Assembly: GCF_000956535.1 (NCBI RefSeq)
Contig: NZ_JYIY01000076.1
Location: 94,669-158,668 of the forward strand
Origin: Microbacterium ginsengisoli
Lineage (GTDB): Bacteria > Actinomycetota > Actinomycetes > Actinomycetales > Microbacteriaceae
Reading direction: 5' to 3'
DNA length: 64,000 bases
Of the stretch, positions 16,325 to 28,249 are shown piece after piece. The notes below the pieces were generated by a model, which was not told where the DNA came from, made no database searches, and saw nothing but the letters and a program-made list of their open reading frames with translations. Position 1 is the first letter of the stretch. Every line of letters starts with the position of its first letter. A program made the translations under genes and the position numbers.

Positions 16325-18858
16325 CGCGCCCCCTGCGTCGTCGTCTCGGCGGCCGGCTGCACCGGCAGCTCCACGACCATCGTGAGCCCGCCGCCCGGGG
16401 TGTCCTCGGGGGTGAGCGTGCCGCCCATGCCCTCGGTGAACCCGCGGGAAATCGCGAGCCCGAGACCGAGGCCGGTCGTGTTGTCGGTGTCGCCCTGCCG
16501 CTGGAACGGCGCGAAGATGTCGTCGCGGCGGTCGGCCGGCACCCCGGGGCCGCGGTCGATCACCCGGATCTGCGCGAGCTCGCCCAGCCGGCTCGTCGTG
16601 ACCACCACATGGGTTCCGGGTGCCGCGAAGCGGCGCGCGTTGGCGAGGAGGTTCACGAGCACCCGCTGCAGCAGCACCGGGTCGGCGACGAGCGGCGGCA
16701 GGTCGGGATCGAGCGCCACCTCGACCTCGTCGGGGCCGTAGCCGAGCTCGTCGAGCGCCGCCAGCAGGGCGCCGGCGGCATCGACCGGTGCGAGCGACAC
16801 CGCCAGCACCCCCGCCTGCACACGGCTCACATCGAGCAGGTCGGTCACGAGCATCGACAGGGTGCGCAGGCTCTCGTCCGCGGTCTCGAGCAGCTCGGCG
16901 CGGTCGGTCGGGCTCAGCCGCACATCGGCCGCCCGCAGCCCGCCGACGGCCGCGACCGCCGCCGCGAGAGGCCGGCGCAGGTCGTGGCTCACGGCCGACA
17001 GCAGCGCCGAGCGCACCTGGTCGGTCTCGGCGAGGGCGTCCGCCTCGCGTGCGGCCGCGGTCAGTTCGAGATGGTCGATCGCGGCGGCGAGCTGCGCGAC
17101 GATCACATCGAGCAGCCGACGGGATGCCCCATCCGGCTCGTCGCCGGTCAGCTCCAGCGTCGCCCGCGGCGCGCCGCCCACCCGCGCCCCGACCGGGAGC
17201 CGCGTGCACGCGGCGTTCGCGGGCGCCGGCCCGTCGGCGACATCCTCGGCCAGCACCGTGCCGCCCTCGCCGACCAGCCGCACTGCGTGCAGCCCGAACG
17301 CCTCACGGGCGCGGCTGACGAGCGCCTCGACGGCACTGTCGCCGCGCAGCACGCTGCCCGCGATGGTGGCGAGCAGACGCGCCTCCGCCGTCGCGCGCTC
17401 GGCGACCCGGGCACGCCGGGCCGCCTGGTCGACGATGTAGCTCACCAGGATCGCGATGACGACGTAGAGGCCCAGGGCGAGCGCGTGCAGCGGATGGGCG
17501 ATCGTGATCGTGAACAGCGGCTGCACGAACAGGTAGTCGAGCGTGAATCCCGACAGCACCGCGGCGAACAGTGCGGGCCAGATGCCGCCGACGAGCGCGA
17601 CGATCACGACGAGCAGCTGGTAGGCGAGCACGTCGGAGGTGATCGAGTCGTCGCTGCGGAACGAGAACAGCAGCCACGACAGCAGCGGCCCGCCGACGAG
17701 CGCGACGGCGAACCCGAGCAGGCGCCGTCCGCGGCTGAGCGCCCCGCCCCGCACGCGGGGGAGGCGCAGCTTCCCGCCCGCCGCCGAGTGGGTGACGATG
17801 TGCACGTCGATGTCGCCCGAATCGCGGATGACCGTCGCGCCGATGCCCGACCCGGTGAGTGCCGCGCTCATGCGGCTGCGGCGGCTGACGCCGATGACGA
17901 GCTGGCTCGCGTTCACGCTGCGCGCGAACTCCACCAGGGTGTGCGCGACGTCGTCGCCGACGAGCTGGTGATAGGTGCCGCCGAGCTGCTCGACGAGTGC
18001 GCGCTGGGTGGCGAGCGCCCCCGGCGTCGCCCCCCGCAGGCCGTCCTGGCTGAGCACGTGCACCGCCAGCAGTTCGCCGCCCGCCGAGCGGGCTGCGATG
18101 CGGGCGCCGCGTCGGATGAGCGTCTCGCCCTCCGGCCCGCCGGTGAGCGCGACCACGACGCGCTCACGCGTCGTCCACGTGCCGTCGATGTCGTGCTCGG
18201 CGCGGTACTGCTTGAGCGCGGAGTCGACCTCGTCGGCGAGCCACAGCAGCGCGAGCTCGCGCAGCGCCGTGAGGTTTCCCAGCCGGAAGTAGTTCGACAG
18301 CGCGGCATCCACCCGCTCCGCCGGGTAGACGAGACCGGCGGAGAGCCGGTCGCGCAGCGACTGCGGGGCGAGGTCGACGACCTCGATCTGGTCGGCGCCC
18401 CGCACCACTGCATCGGGCACCGTCTCACGCTGCACGGTGCCGGTGATCTGCTCGATCACGTCGCTGAGAGAGGCGATGTGCTGCACGTTGACGGTCGTGA
18501 TCACGTCGATGCCCGCGTCCCGCAGCTGCTCGACGTCCTCCCACCGTTTCGCATGCGCCGACCCGGGCGCGTTCGTGTGGGCGAGCTCGTCGATGAGGGC
18601 GACCGACGGATGCCGCGTGATCACCGCCTCGACGTCGAGCTCGTCGAGGCTCACCCCGCGGTGCCGGTCGCGTCGCAGCGGAACGACCTCGAGACCCCGG
18701 GTCAGCGCGGCGGTGGCCGCGCGCCCGTGCGTCTCGACGACGCCGACGACGACATCGGCGCCCTCGGCGGAGAGCCGGTGGCCCTCCTCGAGCATCGCGT
18801 AGGTCTTGCCGACGCCGGGGGCGGCCCCGAGCAGGACCCGCAGTCGCCCCCGTCGCAT
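16321..18858 (-). CDS. kdpD: sensor histidine kinase KdpD
   Basis: An 845-residue membrane kinase. The N-terminal KdpD domain has a Walker A motif GAAPGVGKT (residues 11-19) and the DELAHTNAPGSAHAKRW signature. A universal-stress-like region follows (VVVALTGGPEGETLIRRGAR). Four closely spaced membrane helices lie mid-protein, then a GAF-like stretch. The HisKA motif AVSHDLRRPLAA carries the phospho-His, and the ATPase domain has GLGLGLAISRGF. It senses K+ status and phosphorylates KdpE. The ATG at 18856-18858 starts at the conserved RGRLRVLLG; the frame reaches 19128 but that part overlaps kdpC. It follows kdpC by 25 bases. Confidence 0.95.
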   Translation of the reverse strand: MRRGRLRVLLGAAPGVGKTYAMLEEGHRLSAEGADVVVGVVETHGRAATAALTRGLEVVPLRRDRHRGVSLDELDVEAVITRHPSVALIDELAHTNAPGSAHAKRWEDVEQLRDAGIDVITTVNVQHIASLSDVIEQITGTVQRETVPDAVVRGADQIEVVDLAPQSLRDRLSAGLVYPAERVDAALSNYFRLGNLTALRELALLWLADEVDSALKQYRAEHDIDGTWTTRERVVVALTGGPEGETLIRRGARIAARSAGGELLAVHVLSQDGLRGATPGALATQRALVEQLGGTYHQLVGDDVAHTLVEFARSVNASQLVIGVSRRSRMSAALTGSGIGATVIRDSGDIDVHIVTHSAAGGKLRLPRVRGGALSRGRRLLGFAVALVGGPLLSWLLFSFRSDDSITSDVLAYQLLVVIVALVGGIWPALFAAVLSGFTLDYLFVQPLFTITIAHPLHALALGLYVVIAILVSYIVDQAARRARVAERATAEARLLATIAGSVLRGDSAVEALVSRAREAFGLHAVRLVGEGGTVLAEDVADGPAPANAACTRLPVGARVGGAPRATLELTGDEPDGASRRLLDVIVAQLAAAIDHLELTAAAREADALAETDQVRSALLSAVSHDLRRPLAAAVAAVGGLRAADVRLSPTDRAELLETADESLRTLSMLVTDLLDVSRVQAGVLAVSLAPVDAAGALLAALDELGYGPDEVEVALDPDLPPLVADPVLLQRVLVNLLANARRFAAPGTHVVVTTSRLGELAQIRVIDRGPGVPADRRDDIFAPFQRQGDTDNTTGLGLGLAISRGFTEGMGGTLTPEDTPGGGLTMVVELPVQPAAETTTQGAR

Positions 18859-18883
18859 CGTCGTCCGTCCTTCGCCCGAGGTC

Positions 18884-19498
18884 TCAGTGCGAGAGCGCGT
18901 CGAGCGCCAGGTTGAGCTCGAGCACGTTGACCCGGGACTCGCCGAGGTACCCGAGGTCTCGCGGCTCGATCTTAGACGCGACCAGCTGCTGCACGACCTG
19001 TTCGCTGAGCCCCCGTTCGCGGGCGATGCGGGCCACCTGCAGGTCGGCGTAGGCCACCGAGATGTCGGAGTCGAGACCCGAGCCCGACGCGGTGATCGCG
19101 TCGGCGGGAACGAGCGACGGGTCGACACCCTCGAACGCGGCGACGGCCGCCCGGCGCCCGGTGATCGCGTCGACGAGCTTCTGGTTGGTGGGGCCGAGGT
19201 TGGAGCCGCCCGAGGCCGTCGGGTCGTAGCCCTCGCCCGCCGCCGACGGCCGCGGCTGGAAGTACCGCGGCGAGGGGTTCCCCTCGGTGTCGAGGAACTG
19301 CTGGCCGATCAGGGAGCTTCCGACCGTCTGTCCCGACGAGTCGGTGACGAGCGACCCGTTCGCCTGCCACGGGAACACCAGCTGGCCGACCGCGGTCACC
19401 ACGGCGGTGTAGCCGATGCCGAGGATCAGCGTGAAGACGAGCATCGCACGGACGGCGACGCCGAAGGTGCGCAGCGAGGTGCGCGAGAGCGTGGACAT
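18884..19498 (-). CDS. kdpC: K+-transporting ATPase subunit KdpC
   Basis: A 204-residue subunit with one N-terminal membrane helix (AMLVFTLILGIGYTAVVTAV). The conserved C-terminal domain includes GSSLIGQQF, SASGSGLDSDIS-like text (ASGSGLDSDISVAYA) and VNVLELNLAL. KdpC stabilises the KdpFAB complex and raises ATP affinity. It lies between kdpB and kdpD in the usual order. Confidence 0.96.
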   Translation of the reverse strand: MSTLSRTSLRTFGVAVRAMLVFTLILGIGYTAVVTAVGQLVFPWQANGSLVTDSSGQTVGSSLIGQQFLDTEGNPSPRYFQPRPSAAGEGYDPTASGGSNLGPTNQKLVDAITGRRAAVAAFEGVDPSLVPADAITASGSGLDSDISVAYADLQVARIARERGLSEQVVQQLVASKIEPRDLGYLGESRVNVLELNLALDALSH

Positions 19499-19517
19499 GT
19501 CTGTCTCTTTTCTTCGG

Positions 19518-21644
19518 TCAGAAGCCGGGGATGAGGCCGACGACCAGGTCGATCAGCTTGATGCCGATGAACGGGGCGATGACACCGCCGATGCCGTAGA
19601 CGAGCAGGTTGCGGTTGAGGATGCGCGCGGCGCTCGCCGGCTTGTACGCCACCCCGCGCAGGGCGAGGGGCACGAGGGCGATGATGACCAGCGCGTTGAA
19701 GATGATGGCGCTGGTGACCGCCGAGGCGGGTGAGTGCAGCCCCATGATGTTCAGCGCCGCCAGGCCCGGGAACACCGTCATGAACATCGCCGGGATGATG
19801 GCGAAGTACTTGGCGACGTCGTTCGCGAGCGAGAAGGTGGTCAGTGCGCCGCGCGTGATGAGCAGCTGCTTGCCGATGCGCACGATGTCGATCAGCTTCG
19901 TCGGGTCGGAGTCGAGGTCGACCATGTTGCCGGCCTCCTTCGCCGCCGACGTGCCCGTGTTCATCGCCACGCCGACATCGGCCTGCGCGAGCGCGGGGGC
20001 GTCGTTCGTGCCGTCGCCGGTCATCGCGACGAGCCGCCCGCCCCCCTGCTCCTTCTTGATCAGCGCGAGCTTGTCCTCCGGGGTTGCCTCGGCGAGGAAG
20101 TCGTCGACCCCCGCCTCCGCGGCGATCGCCTTCGCCGTCAGCGGATTGTCGCCCGTGATCATGACGGTGCGGATGCCCATCGCCCGCAGCTCGGCGAACC
20201 GCTCCTTCAGGCCGTCCTTCACCACGTCCTTCAGGTGGATGACGCCGAGGATCGCGCCGATGCCCGCGGCGTCCAGGGTCGCGACGACGAGCGGGGTGCC
20301 GCCCGATCCGGCGATCTGGTCGGTGATGCGAGTGAGGGTCTGGCGGGTGTGGTCGGAGATCTCCACGCCCGCGCCGGTCAGCCACGCCGTGACGGCGGAG
20401 CCGGCGCCCTTGCGCACCGCGGTGCCGTCGTGGAGGTCGACGCCCGACATGCGCGTCTGCGCGGTGAACGGCACGAACACGGCGCCGGCCGGCAGCTCCG
20501 CACGGATGCCGCGGCTCGTCGCCAGCTCGACGACCGAGGTGCCCTCGGGGGTGGGATCGGCGAGCGACGAGAGCGCCGCGGTCTGCGCGAGCACCTCGTC
20601 GCCGACGCCGGGCATGCGCACGAACTCGGACGCGCGACGGTTGCCGTACGTGATGGTGCCGGTCTTGTCGAGCAGCAGCGTCGACACGTCACCGGCAGCC
20701 TCGACCGCACGGCCCGACATCGCCAGCACGTTGCGCTGCACGAGACGATCCATGCCGGCGATGCCGATGGCGCTCAGCAGCGCGCCGATCGTCGTGGGGA
20801 TGAGGCACACGAGCAGGGCGACGAGCACCGGGATGCCCACCGGGGCGCCCACGGCGGCCGCGATCGGCTGCAGCGTCAGCACCACGATCACGAACACGAT
20901 CGACAGGCTCGCCAGCAGGATCGACAGCGCGATCTCGTTGGGCGTGCGCTGACGAGCCGCGCCCTCGACGAGCGCGATCATACGGTCGACGAAGGTCTCT
21001 CCCGGCTTTGCGGTGATGCGCACCACGATGCGGTCGCTGAGCACGCGGGTGCCGCCGGTGACCGCACTGCGGTCGCCGCCCGACTCGCGCACGACCGGTG
21101 CGGACTCGCCCGTGATCGCCGACTCGTCGACCGTCGCGATGCCGTCGACGATGTCGCCGTCGCCCGGGATGAGCTCGCCCGCGGTCACGACGACCACGTC
21201 GCCGAGCCGCAGCTCGGCCGACGCGATCTCGACGGTCTCGGCCGCGGTGGCCGCGGCATCCGTCGCCGGATCGTAGGCGACCACCTTGCGGGCCGACGTC
21301 GTCGTGCGGGTCTTGCGCAGCGACGCGGCCTGCGCCTTGCCGCGACCCTCGGCGACCGACTCGGCCAGGTTCGCGAACACGACCGTCAGCCACAGCCAGA
21401 TCGCGATGCCCCAGGTGAATCCTGCGGGAACGGCCGGTCCGTCCTGGTGCAGGAACGGCTCGGCGATCGCGATGAGCGTCGTGAGGGCGGCACCCACCCA
21501 GACCAGCAGCATGACGGGGCTGTGCCACTGGGTGGCGGGGTTGAGTTTGCGCAGGGCGCCGGGAAGTGCCTGCAGCACCTGTTCGCGGCTGAACGCGCGC
21601 GAACGGGGAGTCGCCTTCTCGGCGACCGGAGCGGTGGTGGTCAT
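19518..21644 (-). CDS. kdpB: K+-transporting P-type ATPase subunit KdpB
   Basis: A 708-residue P-type ATPase. The key motifs are all present: DESAITGES (actuator), [13 protein letters not shown] (phosphorylated Asp), [41 protein letters not shown] (hinge) and the membrane helices. It hydrolyses ATP to power K+ import by KdpA. Two bases separate the kdpA stop from its ATG. About 35 residues at the N-terminus, before the first conserved part, are Arg/Thr-rich and variable. Confidence 0.97.
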   Translation of the reverse strand: MTTTAPVAEKATPRSRAFSREQVLQALPGALRKLNPATQWHSPVMLLVWVGAALTTLIAIAEPFLHQDGPAVPAGFTWGIAIWLWLTVVFANLAESVAEGRGKAQAASLRKTRTTTSARKVVAYDPATDAAATAAETVEIASAELRLGDVVVVTAGELIPGDGDIVDGIATVDESAITGESAPVVRESGGDRSAVTGGTRVLSDRIVVRITAKPGETFVDRMIALVEGAARQRTPNEIALSILLASLSIVFVIVVLTLQPIAAAVGAPVGIPVLVALLVCLIPTTIGALLSAIGIAGMDRLVQRNVLAMSGRAVEAAGDVSTLLLDKTGTITYGNRRASEFVRMPGVGDEVLAQTAALSSLADPTPEGTSVVELATSRGIRAELPAGAVFVPFTAQTRMSGVDLHDGTAVRKGAGSAVTAWLTGAGVEISDHTRQTLTRITDQIAGSGGTPLVVATLDAAGIGAILGVIHLKDVVKDGLKERFAELRAMGIRTVMITGDNPLTAKAIAAEAGVDDFLAEATPEDKLALIKKEQGGGRLVAMTGDGTNDAPALAQADVGVAMNTGTSAAKEAGNMVDLDSDPTKLIDIVRIGKQLLITRGALTTFSLANDVAKYFAIIPAMFMTVFPGLAALNIMGLHSPASAVTSAIIFNALVIIALVPLALRGVAYKPASAARILNRNLLVYGIGGVIAPFIGIKLIDLVVGLIPGF

Positions 21645-21646
21645 GA

Positions 21647-23329
21647 TCAGGACAGTCCTTCTGCCAGGGGCCCGAGCGCGAGCACGGGGAAGTAGGTGAG
21701 AGCGGTGAAGATGATCGACACGCCGATCAGCAGGCCCACGAACTGGGGGCGGTGCGTCGGCAGCGTGCCGGCCGTCGTCGGGAGCGTGCCCTGGGCGGCG
21801 AGGGATCCGGCGAGGGCGAGCACGAGCACGATCGGCACGAACCGGCCGAGCAGCATTGCGACCGCGAGGGCAGCGTCCAGCCATCCGGTGTTCGCGGTCA
21901 GTCCGGCGAACGCGGAGCCGTTGTTGTTCGCGGCCGAGGTGAACGCGTAGAGCACCTCGCTGAAGCCGTGCACGCCGGGGTTCAGCATCGACACGTTCTC
22001 GATCTCGTCGCGGATCGGCGGGATCGCGAAGCTCGCGCCCACGCCCAGCAGCACGAGGGTCGGGGTGGCGAGCAGGTAGAGGCTCGCGAGCTTGATCTCG
22101 CGGGGGCCGATCTTCTTGCCGAGGTACTCGGGTGTGCGCCCGATGAGCAGACCGCCCACGAAGACGGCGATGATCGCGAGGATGAGCATGCCGTAGAGAC
22201 CCGAGCCGGTGCCGCCGGGGGCGACCTCGCCGAGCATCATGTTGACCATCGGGATCATGCCGCCGAGTGGCGTGAACGAGTCGTGCATCGAGTTGACCGC
22301 GCCCGTCGAGGTGAGGGTGGTGGTCGAGGAGAACAGGGCCGATCCGAGGATGCCGAACCGCTGCTCCTTGCCCTCCATCGCCCCGCCCGCGGCCTGTGCC
22401 GCCGCGCCGAGGCCCGACGCCTCCAGCCAGCTCACCGCGACGATCGACGCGAGGAACAGGGTGCCCATGACCGAGACGATCGCGTAGCCCTGGCGGTTGT
22501 CGCCGACCATGCGACCGAACGTGCGCGGCAGCGCGAACGGGATCGCGAGCATCAGCACCATCTCGAGGAGGTTGGTCCACGGCGTGGGATTCTCGAACGG
22601 GTGGGCGGAGTTCGCGTTGAAGAACCCGCCGCCGTTCGTGCCGAGCTCCTTGATGGCCTCCTGCGAGGCGACGGTGCCGCCCGGGATCGACTGCGTCTGC
22701 CCGGTGACGGTGGTGACATCGGTCCACGACGACACGTTCTGGACGACGCCCGCGACGATCAGCGCGACCGCGGCGATGATCGAGACCGGCAGCAGCAGCC
22801 GCCAGATGACGCGCACGATGTCGACCCAGAAGTTGCCGATCGTGGTGGCCCGGCGGCGCGCGAACCCGCGCACCAGGGCCACGGCGATCGCGATGCCGAC
22901 CGCGGCCGACACGAAGTTCTGCACCGCGAGGCCGGCGAACTGCACCGTGTAGCCCATCGTCTGCTCGGGCGAGTACGACTGCCAGTTGGTGTTGGTGACG
23001 AACGAGATCGCGGTGTTGAAGGCGAGACCCTCGGGAACCGCGGGAAGCCCCAGCGAGTACGGCAGCCACTGCTGCAGCCGCTCCAGGGCGTACACGAAGA
23101 TCACGCCGACGAACGAGAACAGCAGCACCCCGCGCAGGTAGGCCTGCCAGGTCTGCTCGGATGCCGCATCCACCCCGATGACGCGGTAGATGCCGCGTTC
23201 CACGACGAGGTTCTTGCGGGCGGTGAAGATCCACGCCATGTAGTCGCCGAGGGGGCGGTACAGCACGACGAGGACGAGGATGAGGGTCGCGGCCTGTGCG
23301 ATGCCGGCCCAGATGGTCGCGGCATCCAT
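21647..23329 (-). CDS. kdpA: K+-transporting ATPase subunit KdpA
   Basis: A 560-residue channel-like subunit with about ten membrane helices and four selectivity-filter-type loops. One such loop is in [20 protein letters not shown] and another in [22 protein letters not shown], both hallmark KdpA segments. KdpA binds and passes K+. Its ATG overlaps the kdpF stop by one base (TGATG). Confidence 0.97.
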   Translation of the reverse strand: MDAATIWAGIAQAATLILVLVVLYRPLGDYMAWIFTARKNLVVERGIYRVIGVDAASEQTWQAYLRGVLLFSFVGVIFVYALERLQQWLPYSLGLPAVPEGLAFNTAISFVTNTNWQSYSPEQTMGYTVQFAGLAVQNFVSAAVGIAIAVALVRGFARRRATTIGNFWVDIVRVIWRLLLPVSIIAAVALIVAGVVQNVSSWTDVTTVTGQTQSIPGGTVASQEAIKELGTNGGGFFNANSAHPFENPTPWTNLLEMVLMLAIPFALPRTFGRMVGDNRQGYAIVSVMGTLFLASIVAVSWLEASGLGAAAQAAGGAMEGKEQRFGILGSALFSSTTTLTSTGAVNSMHDSFTPLGGMIPMVNMMLGEVAPGGTGSGLYGMLILAIIAVFVGGLLIGRTPEYLGKKIGPREIKLASLYLLATPTLVLLGVGASFAIPPIRDEIENVSMLNPGVHGFSEVLYAFTSAANNNGSAFAGLTANTGWLDAALAVAMLLGRFVPIVLVLALAGSLAAQGTLPTTAGTLPTHRPQFVGLLIGVSIIFTALTYFPVLALGPLAEGLS

Positions 23330-23418
23330 CAGAACTTCTCGGGGGCGACGAGGGCGACGACGAGGTAGGCGATCGCGGCGAGGGCGAGCACGGCCGCGAC
23401 GATCGAGAAGACGATCAC
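23329..23418 (-). CDS. kdpF: K+-transporting ATPase subunit KdpF
   Basis: A 29-residue single-helix protein beginning [20 protein letters not shown] and ending ALVAPEKF. KdpF stabilises KdpA and is typically about 29 residues, with this PE(K/R)F tail. The GTG start overlaps the stop of an upstream 27-codon ORF as GTGA. The gene is too short for most automatic gene callers. Confidence 0.9.
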   Translation of the reverse strand: MIVFSIVAAVLALAAIAYLVVALVAPEKF

Positions 23419-23498
23419 AGCTTCTCCACCCCCTTGGCGACGAGGGCGACGATCGCGAAGAGCGCGACGATGCCGAGGATGCAGATGAGATCGAGCAC
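23415..23498 (-). CDS. 27-residue single-helix membrane peptide upstream of kdpF
   Basis: A 27-residue frame starting GTG at 23496-23498: a short acidic head (LDLI), then one hydrophobic helix ([17 protein letters not shown]) and the tail VEKL. GGAG stands 7-10 bases before the start, and its TGA overlaps the kdpF GTG as GTGA. Size, helix and tail resemble KdpF itself (APEKF/VEKL), so it may be a duplicated KdpF-like subunit or a leader peptide that couples translation. I know no named family for it. Confidence 0.6.
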   Translation of the reverse strand: MLDLICILGIVALFAIVALVAKGVEKL

Positions 23499-23593
23499 GA
23501 GGACTCCAGAGGTGCGGATCCGCGAGGACGCGGGTGCCCGGTGGGGGCACGACACCCGATCGAACACCGCCCGGAGCACCCCGGACGGCGTCC

Positions 23594-23639
23594 TTACGGA
23601 ATCCATACGGCGCCCGCACGGGCACTCACGGAATCCGTG
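23594..23639 (-). promoter_or_regulatory. paired ACGGAATCC repeats upstream of the kdp operon
   Basis: ACGGAATCC occurs at 23596-23604 and again at 23628-23636, exactly 32 bases (three helical turns) apart. The second lies inside the perfect inverted repeat CACGGA-A-TCCGTG (23627-23639). They sit about 100-140 bases before the first ORF of the kdp operon. They may be KdpE binding sites, but no KdpE consensus for this group is known to me. Confidence 0.4.
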
Positions 23640-23684
23640 CGCACGCGGCCCCACGTCCGCTGCGGCGGGCCCGACGCCCGGATC

Positions 23685-25411
<1,727 letters not shown>

Positions 25412-25446
25412 CTACGCCGCGTGAGGACGGCGGGCGCGGCGGCGTC

Positions 25447-27558
25447 TCAGTCGCGACCGCGGGCGCCGGGCAGCGACCCGACCGTCGGCTCGGTGCCGCG
25501 ACCCGCGCGCTGCTGGCCCGGGAGCGGGCGGGAGCGACGACCGTAGATGAGTTCCGACGAGTCGAGCATCCACGGCACGAGGGTGATCGAGACGCCGTGC
25601 ACGAGCATGAGCTGCTGCGCGATGCGCCGCGAGCGCCGGTTGTGCAGGAAGTTCTCCCACCAGTGACCGACGATGTACTGCGGCAGATAGACGGTGACGA
25701 CGGCGGGGCCGTACTTCTCGCGGTACTTCTCGATGTAGCCGACGATCGGTGCGACGTAGGCGCGATAGGGCGAGTCGAGGATGACCAGGGGCACCGGCAT
25801 CCGGTGGTCGACCCATTCCTTCTGGATGTCGTCGCCGCTCTCCTTGGTGAGCGCGACGTGCAGCGCGATCGTCTTGTCGTGGCGTGCGGCGAGCGCGTAG
25901 TCGAGAGCCTTCGCGACCGGCTTCTGGAGCTTGCCGACCAGCACGATCGCCACGTCACCCGCGGAGCCGAAGTGCACATGGTCGTCGAAGCGGATCTCGT
26001 GCTCGACATCGCGGTAGTACCGGTTCACGCCGATCATCAGCAGCGACAGGATCGGGATGGCGAGGAACACGAGCCAGGCGCCGTGCACGAACTTGGTGAT
26101 CGTCACGACGATGAACACGACCGCCGTGAAGCCGGCGCCCGTCGCGTTGATGACCAGGCCGTTCCAGATCTCGCGGTGCGTGAAGCTCGCGGACTTCTGC
26201 GCCCGTGCTTCGGGCGTGAGGGACTTCAGCTTCTTCAACTCGCGCCGCCAGTGCACGACCATGCCGGCCTGTCCGAGCGAGAAGGACACGAAGACGCCGA
26301 TGATGTACAGCTGGATCAGTGTCGTGAGGTTCGCTTGGGTGACGGCGAGCACGATGATCGCGGCCAGGCCCAGCGCGACCATGCCGTTCGAGAAGACGAG
26401 ACGGTCGCCGCGGGTGTTGAGGGCCTTGGGTGCGTAGCCGTCGCGGGCGAGGGTCGCGCCCAGCAGCGGGAAGCCGTTGAAGGCGGTGTTCGCCGCGAGC
26501 AGCAGCACCGCCGCGGTCGCCGCCTGCACGACGAAGAACAGGATCGAGTTGTTGCCGAAGGTGGCCGCGGCGACCTGTGCCATGAGGCTCGGCTGGGGCT
26601 GGTTGACGCAGTCGAAGCCCACGAGTGCACACGGGTCCTCCGAATAGCGCACTCCCGCGACCAGGGCGAGCATCGTGAGGCCGGCGAACAGGATGATCGC
26701 GATGAGGCCCATCGCGGTCAGCGTGCGCTGCGCGTTCTTCACCTTCGGGCGGCGGAAGGCGGGCACGCCGTTCGACACCGCCTCGACGCCGGTGAGCGCC
26801 GAGCAGCCGCTGGAGAACGCGCGCAGGATGAGCAGGATGATGCCCGCCTGCGTGATGTCCTCGGCCTTGACCGCGAAGCCGGCGCTCGAGGCGATGGGGG
26901 TGTCGCCGACGGCCCAGCGCGCAAGACCCACCACGATCATCAGCGCGATCGAGCCGATGAAGATGTAGGTCGGCAGAGCGAAGGCGCGGGATGCCTCGCG
27001 CACGCCGCGGAGGTTGACGAGCACGAGCAACACGACGAAGCCGATCGAGAGCTCGACGCGCCACGTGTTGAGCACCGGCAGCGCGGAGATGATGTTGTCG
27101 ACGCCGGAGGCGACCGACACCGCGACCGTCAGGATGTAGTCGACGAGCAGGGCCGAGGCGACCACGACGCCCGACTTCTCACCGAGGTTCACGCGGGCGA
27201 CCTCGTAGTCGCCGCCGCCCGACGGGTAGGCCTTGATGAGCTGCCGGTACGACAGCACCACGACGATCAGCAGCACGACCACGGCGGTCGCGATCCAGGG
27301 GCTGAACGCGAGGAACGCGGTACCGCCGATCAGCAGGATCATGAGTAGTTCCTGCGGGGCGTACGCGACCGACGACAGCGCGTCCGACGCGAAGATCGGA
27401 AGGGCCATGCGCTTGCGCAGCAGATGGTCCTCGGCGTCGGTGGAGGCCAGCGGATCACCGATGAGGATGCGCTTGGCGATGGGTGTGTCCGGGACCGGGT
27501 CAGCCGCCGTGGCGTCCGTGCCGTGTTCGGAACCGTCGTTTGTCACGACGCGCGACAT
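25447..27558 (-). CDS. APC-superfamily permease, KimA-like potassium transporter
   Basis: A 703-residue protein. The N-terminal 450 residues form about twelve helices of the APC fold, with ASDALSSVAYAPQE and AYPSGGGDYEVARVNLG. These motifs are shared with Bacillus KimA (YdaO), the high-affinity K+/H+ symporter. A C-terminal cytoplasmic domain of about 200 residues (VAIVLVGKLQKPVAKALDYA) resembles a universal-stress-like regulatory domain. KimA binds c-di-AMP there in Bacillus. It lies near kdp, which supports a potassium role, but amino-acid transport cannot be excluded. The 118 bases upstream show a hairpin but no recognisable ydaO riboswitch. Confidence 0.8.
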   Translation of the reverse strand: MSRVVTNDGSEHGTDATAADPVPDTPIAKRILIGDPLASTDAEDHLLRKRMALPIFASDALSSVAYAPQELLMILLIGGTAFLAFSPWIATAVVVLLIVVVLSYRQLIKAYPSGGGDYEVARVNLGEKSGVVVASALLVDYILTVAVSVASGVDNIISALPVLNTWRVELSIGFVVLLVLVNLRGVREASRAFALPTYIFIGSIALMIVVGLARWAVGDTPIASSAGFAVKAEDITQAGIILLILRAFSSGCSALTGVEAVSNGVPAFRRPKVKNAQRTLTAMGLIAIILFAGLTMLALVAGVRYSEDPCALVGFDCVNQPQPSLMAQVAAATFGNNSILFFVVQAATAAVLLLAANTAFNGFPLLGATLARDGYAPKALNTRGDRLVFSNGMVALGLAAIIVLAVTQANLTTLIQLYIIGVFVSFSLGQAGMVVHWRRELKKLKSLTPEARAQKSASFTHREIWNGLVINATGAGFTAVVFIVVTITKFVHGAWLVFLAIPILSLLMIGVNRYYRDVEHEIRFDDHVHFGSAGDVAIVLVGKLQKPVAKALDYALAARHDKTIALHVALTKESGDDIQKEWVDHRMPVPLVILDSPYRAYVAPIVGYIEKYREKYGPAVVTVYLPQYIVGHWWENFLHNRRSRRIAQQLMLVHGVSITLVPWMLDSSELIYGRRSRPLPGQQRAGRGTEPTVGSLPGARGRD

Positions 27559-27617
27559 TACGCGCTTGCCGACGGCGCCGCAACGCGGATTCCTGAGGGT
27601 TCACCCGATCGTTGTGA

Positions 27618-27651
27618 GGGATGCCGTCCGCAGGTGCGGATGCGGCATCCC
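27618..27651. terminator. branched-arm hairpin downstream of the DUF1801 gene
   Basis: GGGATGCCG (27618-27626) pairs with CGGCATCCC (27643-27651), and inside it TCCGCA (27627-27632) pairs with TGCGGA (27635-27640) around GG. Only a 2-base bulge interrupts the stem. It lies between the KimA-like gene and the 3' end of the DUF1801 gene and probably terminates the latter. Confidence 0.6.
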
Positions 27652-27676
27652 CGACGCGATATCGAGAGCGGATGCC

Positions 27677-28120
27677 TCAGCTCACCGCGCGGCGCACGAG
27701 CTCGGCGATCTGGGCGGCGACGGCGTCGTCGATGGCCGTGATCGCGAACTCCTTCGCCCAGAACGTGCCCTCGTCGAGGTGGGCCGTCGCCTGGAATCCG
27801 AGGGTCGCGTAGTGGTCCTTGAACTTCGCGGCGTCCTTGAAGAACAGCACCGACTTGCCCTCGGCGTTCGCGTACGACGGCATGCCGTACCAGAGCTTCG
27901 GCGCGAGCTGCGGGGCGACGGTCGTCACGATCTCGTGCACCTTCTCGGCGAGCGGCCGATCGAAGTCGGAGAAGGTCGCGATCTTGTCGATGACGTCCTG
28001 CAGCTCGGCGGCGGCCTTGTCCGCGTCCTTGGCGCGCTTGGCGGCGGTGCGCTTCTCGGCTGCCGCCTCTTTCATGGCGGCGCGCTCCTCGGCGCTGAAC
28101 GTCTCGTCGCTCGGGGTCAT
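27677..28120 (-). CDS. DUF1801/YdhG-like iron-chaperone-type protein
   Basis: A 147-residue protein. The first 45 residues are charged and Ala-rich. The rest has KVHEIVTTVAPQLAPKLWYGMPSYA and SVLFFKDAAKFKDHYATLGF, the pattern of the YdhG/DUF1801 fold (frataxin-like in Bacillus Fra/YdhG). Iron handling is the family role shown in Bacillus but not proven here. GGAGGAGAC lies before the ATG at 28118-28120; the frame extends to 28237 but that part is not conserved-looking. Confidence 0.78.
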   Translation of the reverse strand: MTPSDETFSAEERAAMKEAAAEKRTAAKRAKDADKAAAELQDVIDKIATFSDFDRPLAEKVHEIVTTVAPQLAPKLWYGMPSYANAEGKSVLFFKDAAKFKDHYATLGFQATAHLDEGTFWAKEFAITAIDDAVAAQIAELVRRAVS

Positions 28121-28249
28121 GGCGTCTCCTCCACTCGGGCCGCACGCGGCGGCATCGAGCACACGGTACCCCGCGCGATTCTGTGCGTGCTTCTCCGATC
28201 GTGCTCGACGGGGCGCCGAACGGTCAGCCGCGCGCACGGTCTCGCGCGC

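Noticed and set aside
19734..21695. 653-codon plus-strand frame opposite kdpB
   Set aside because: Shadow of kdpB; low-complexity His/Arg/Gly translation and no ribosome-binding site.
27559..27676. c-di-AMP (ydaO) riboswitch before the KimA-like gene
   Set aside because: Only 118 bases are available; they hold one terminator-like hairpin for the neighbouring gene and no recognisable riboswitch core.
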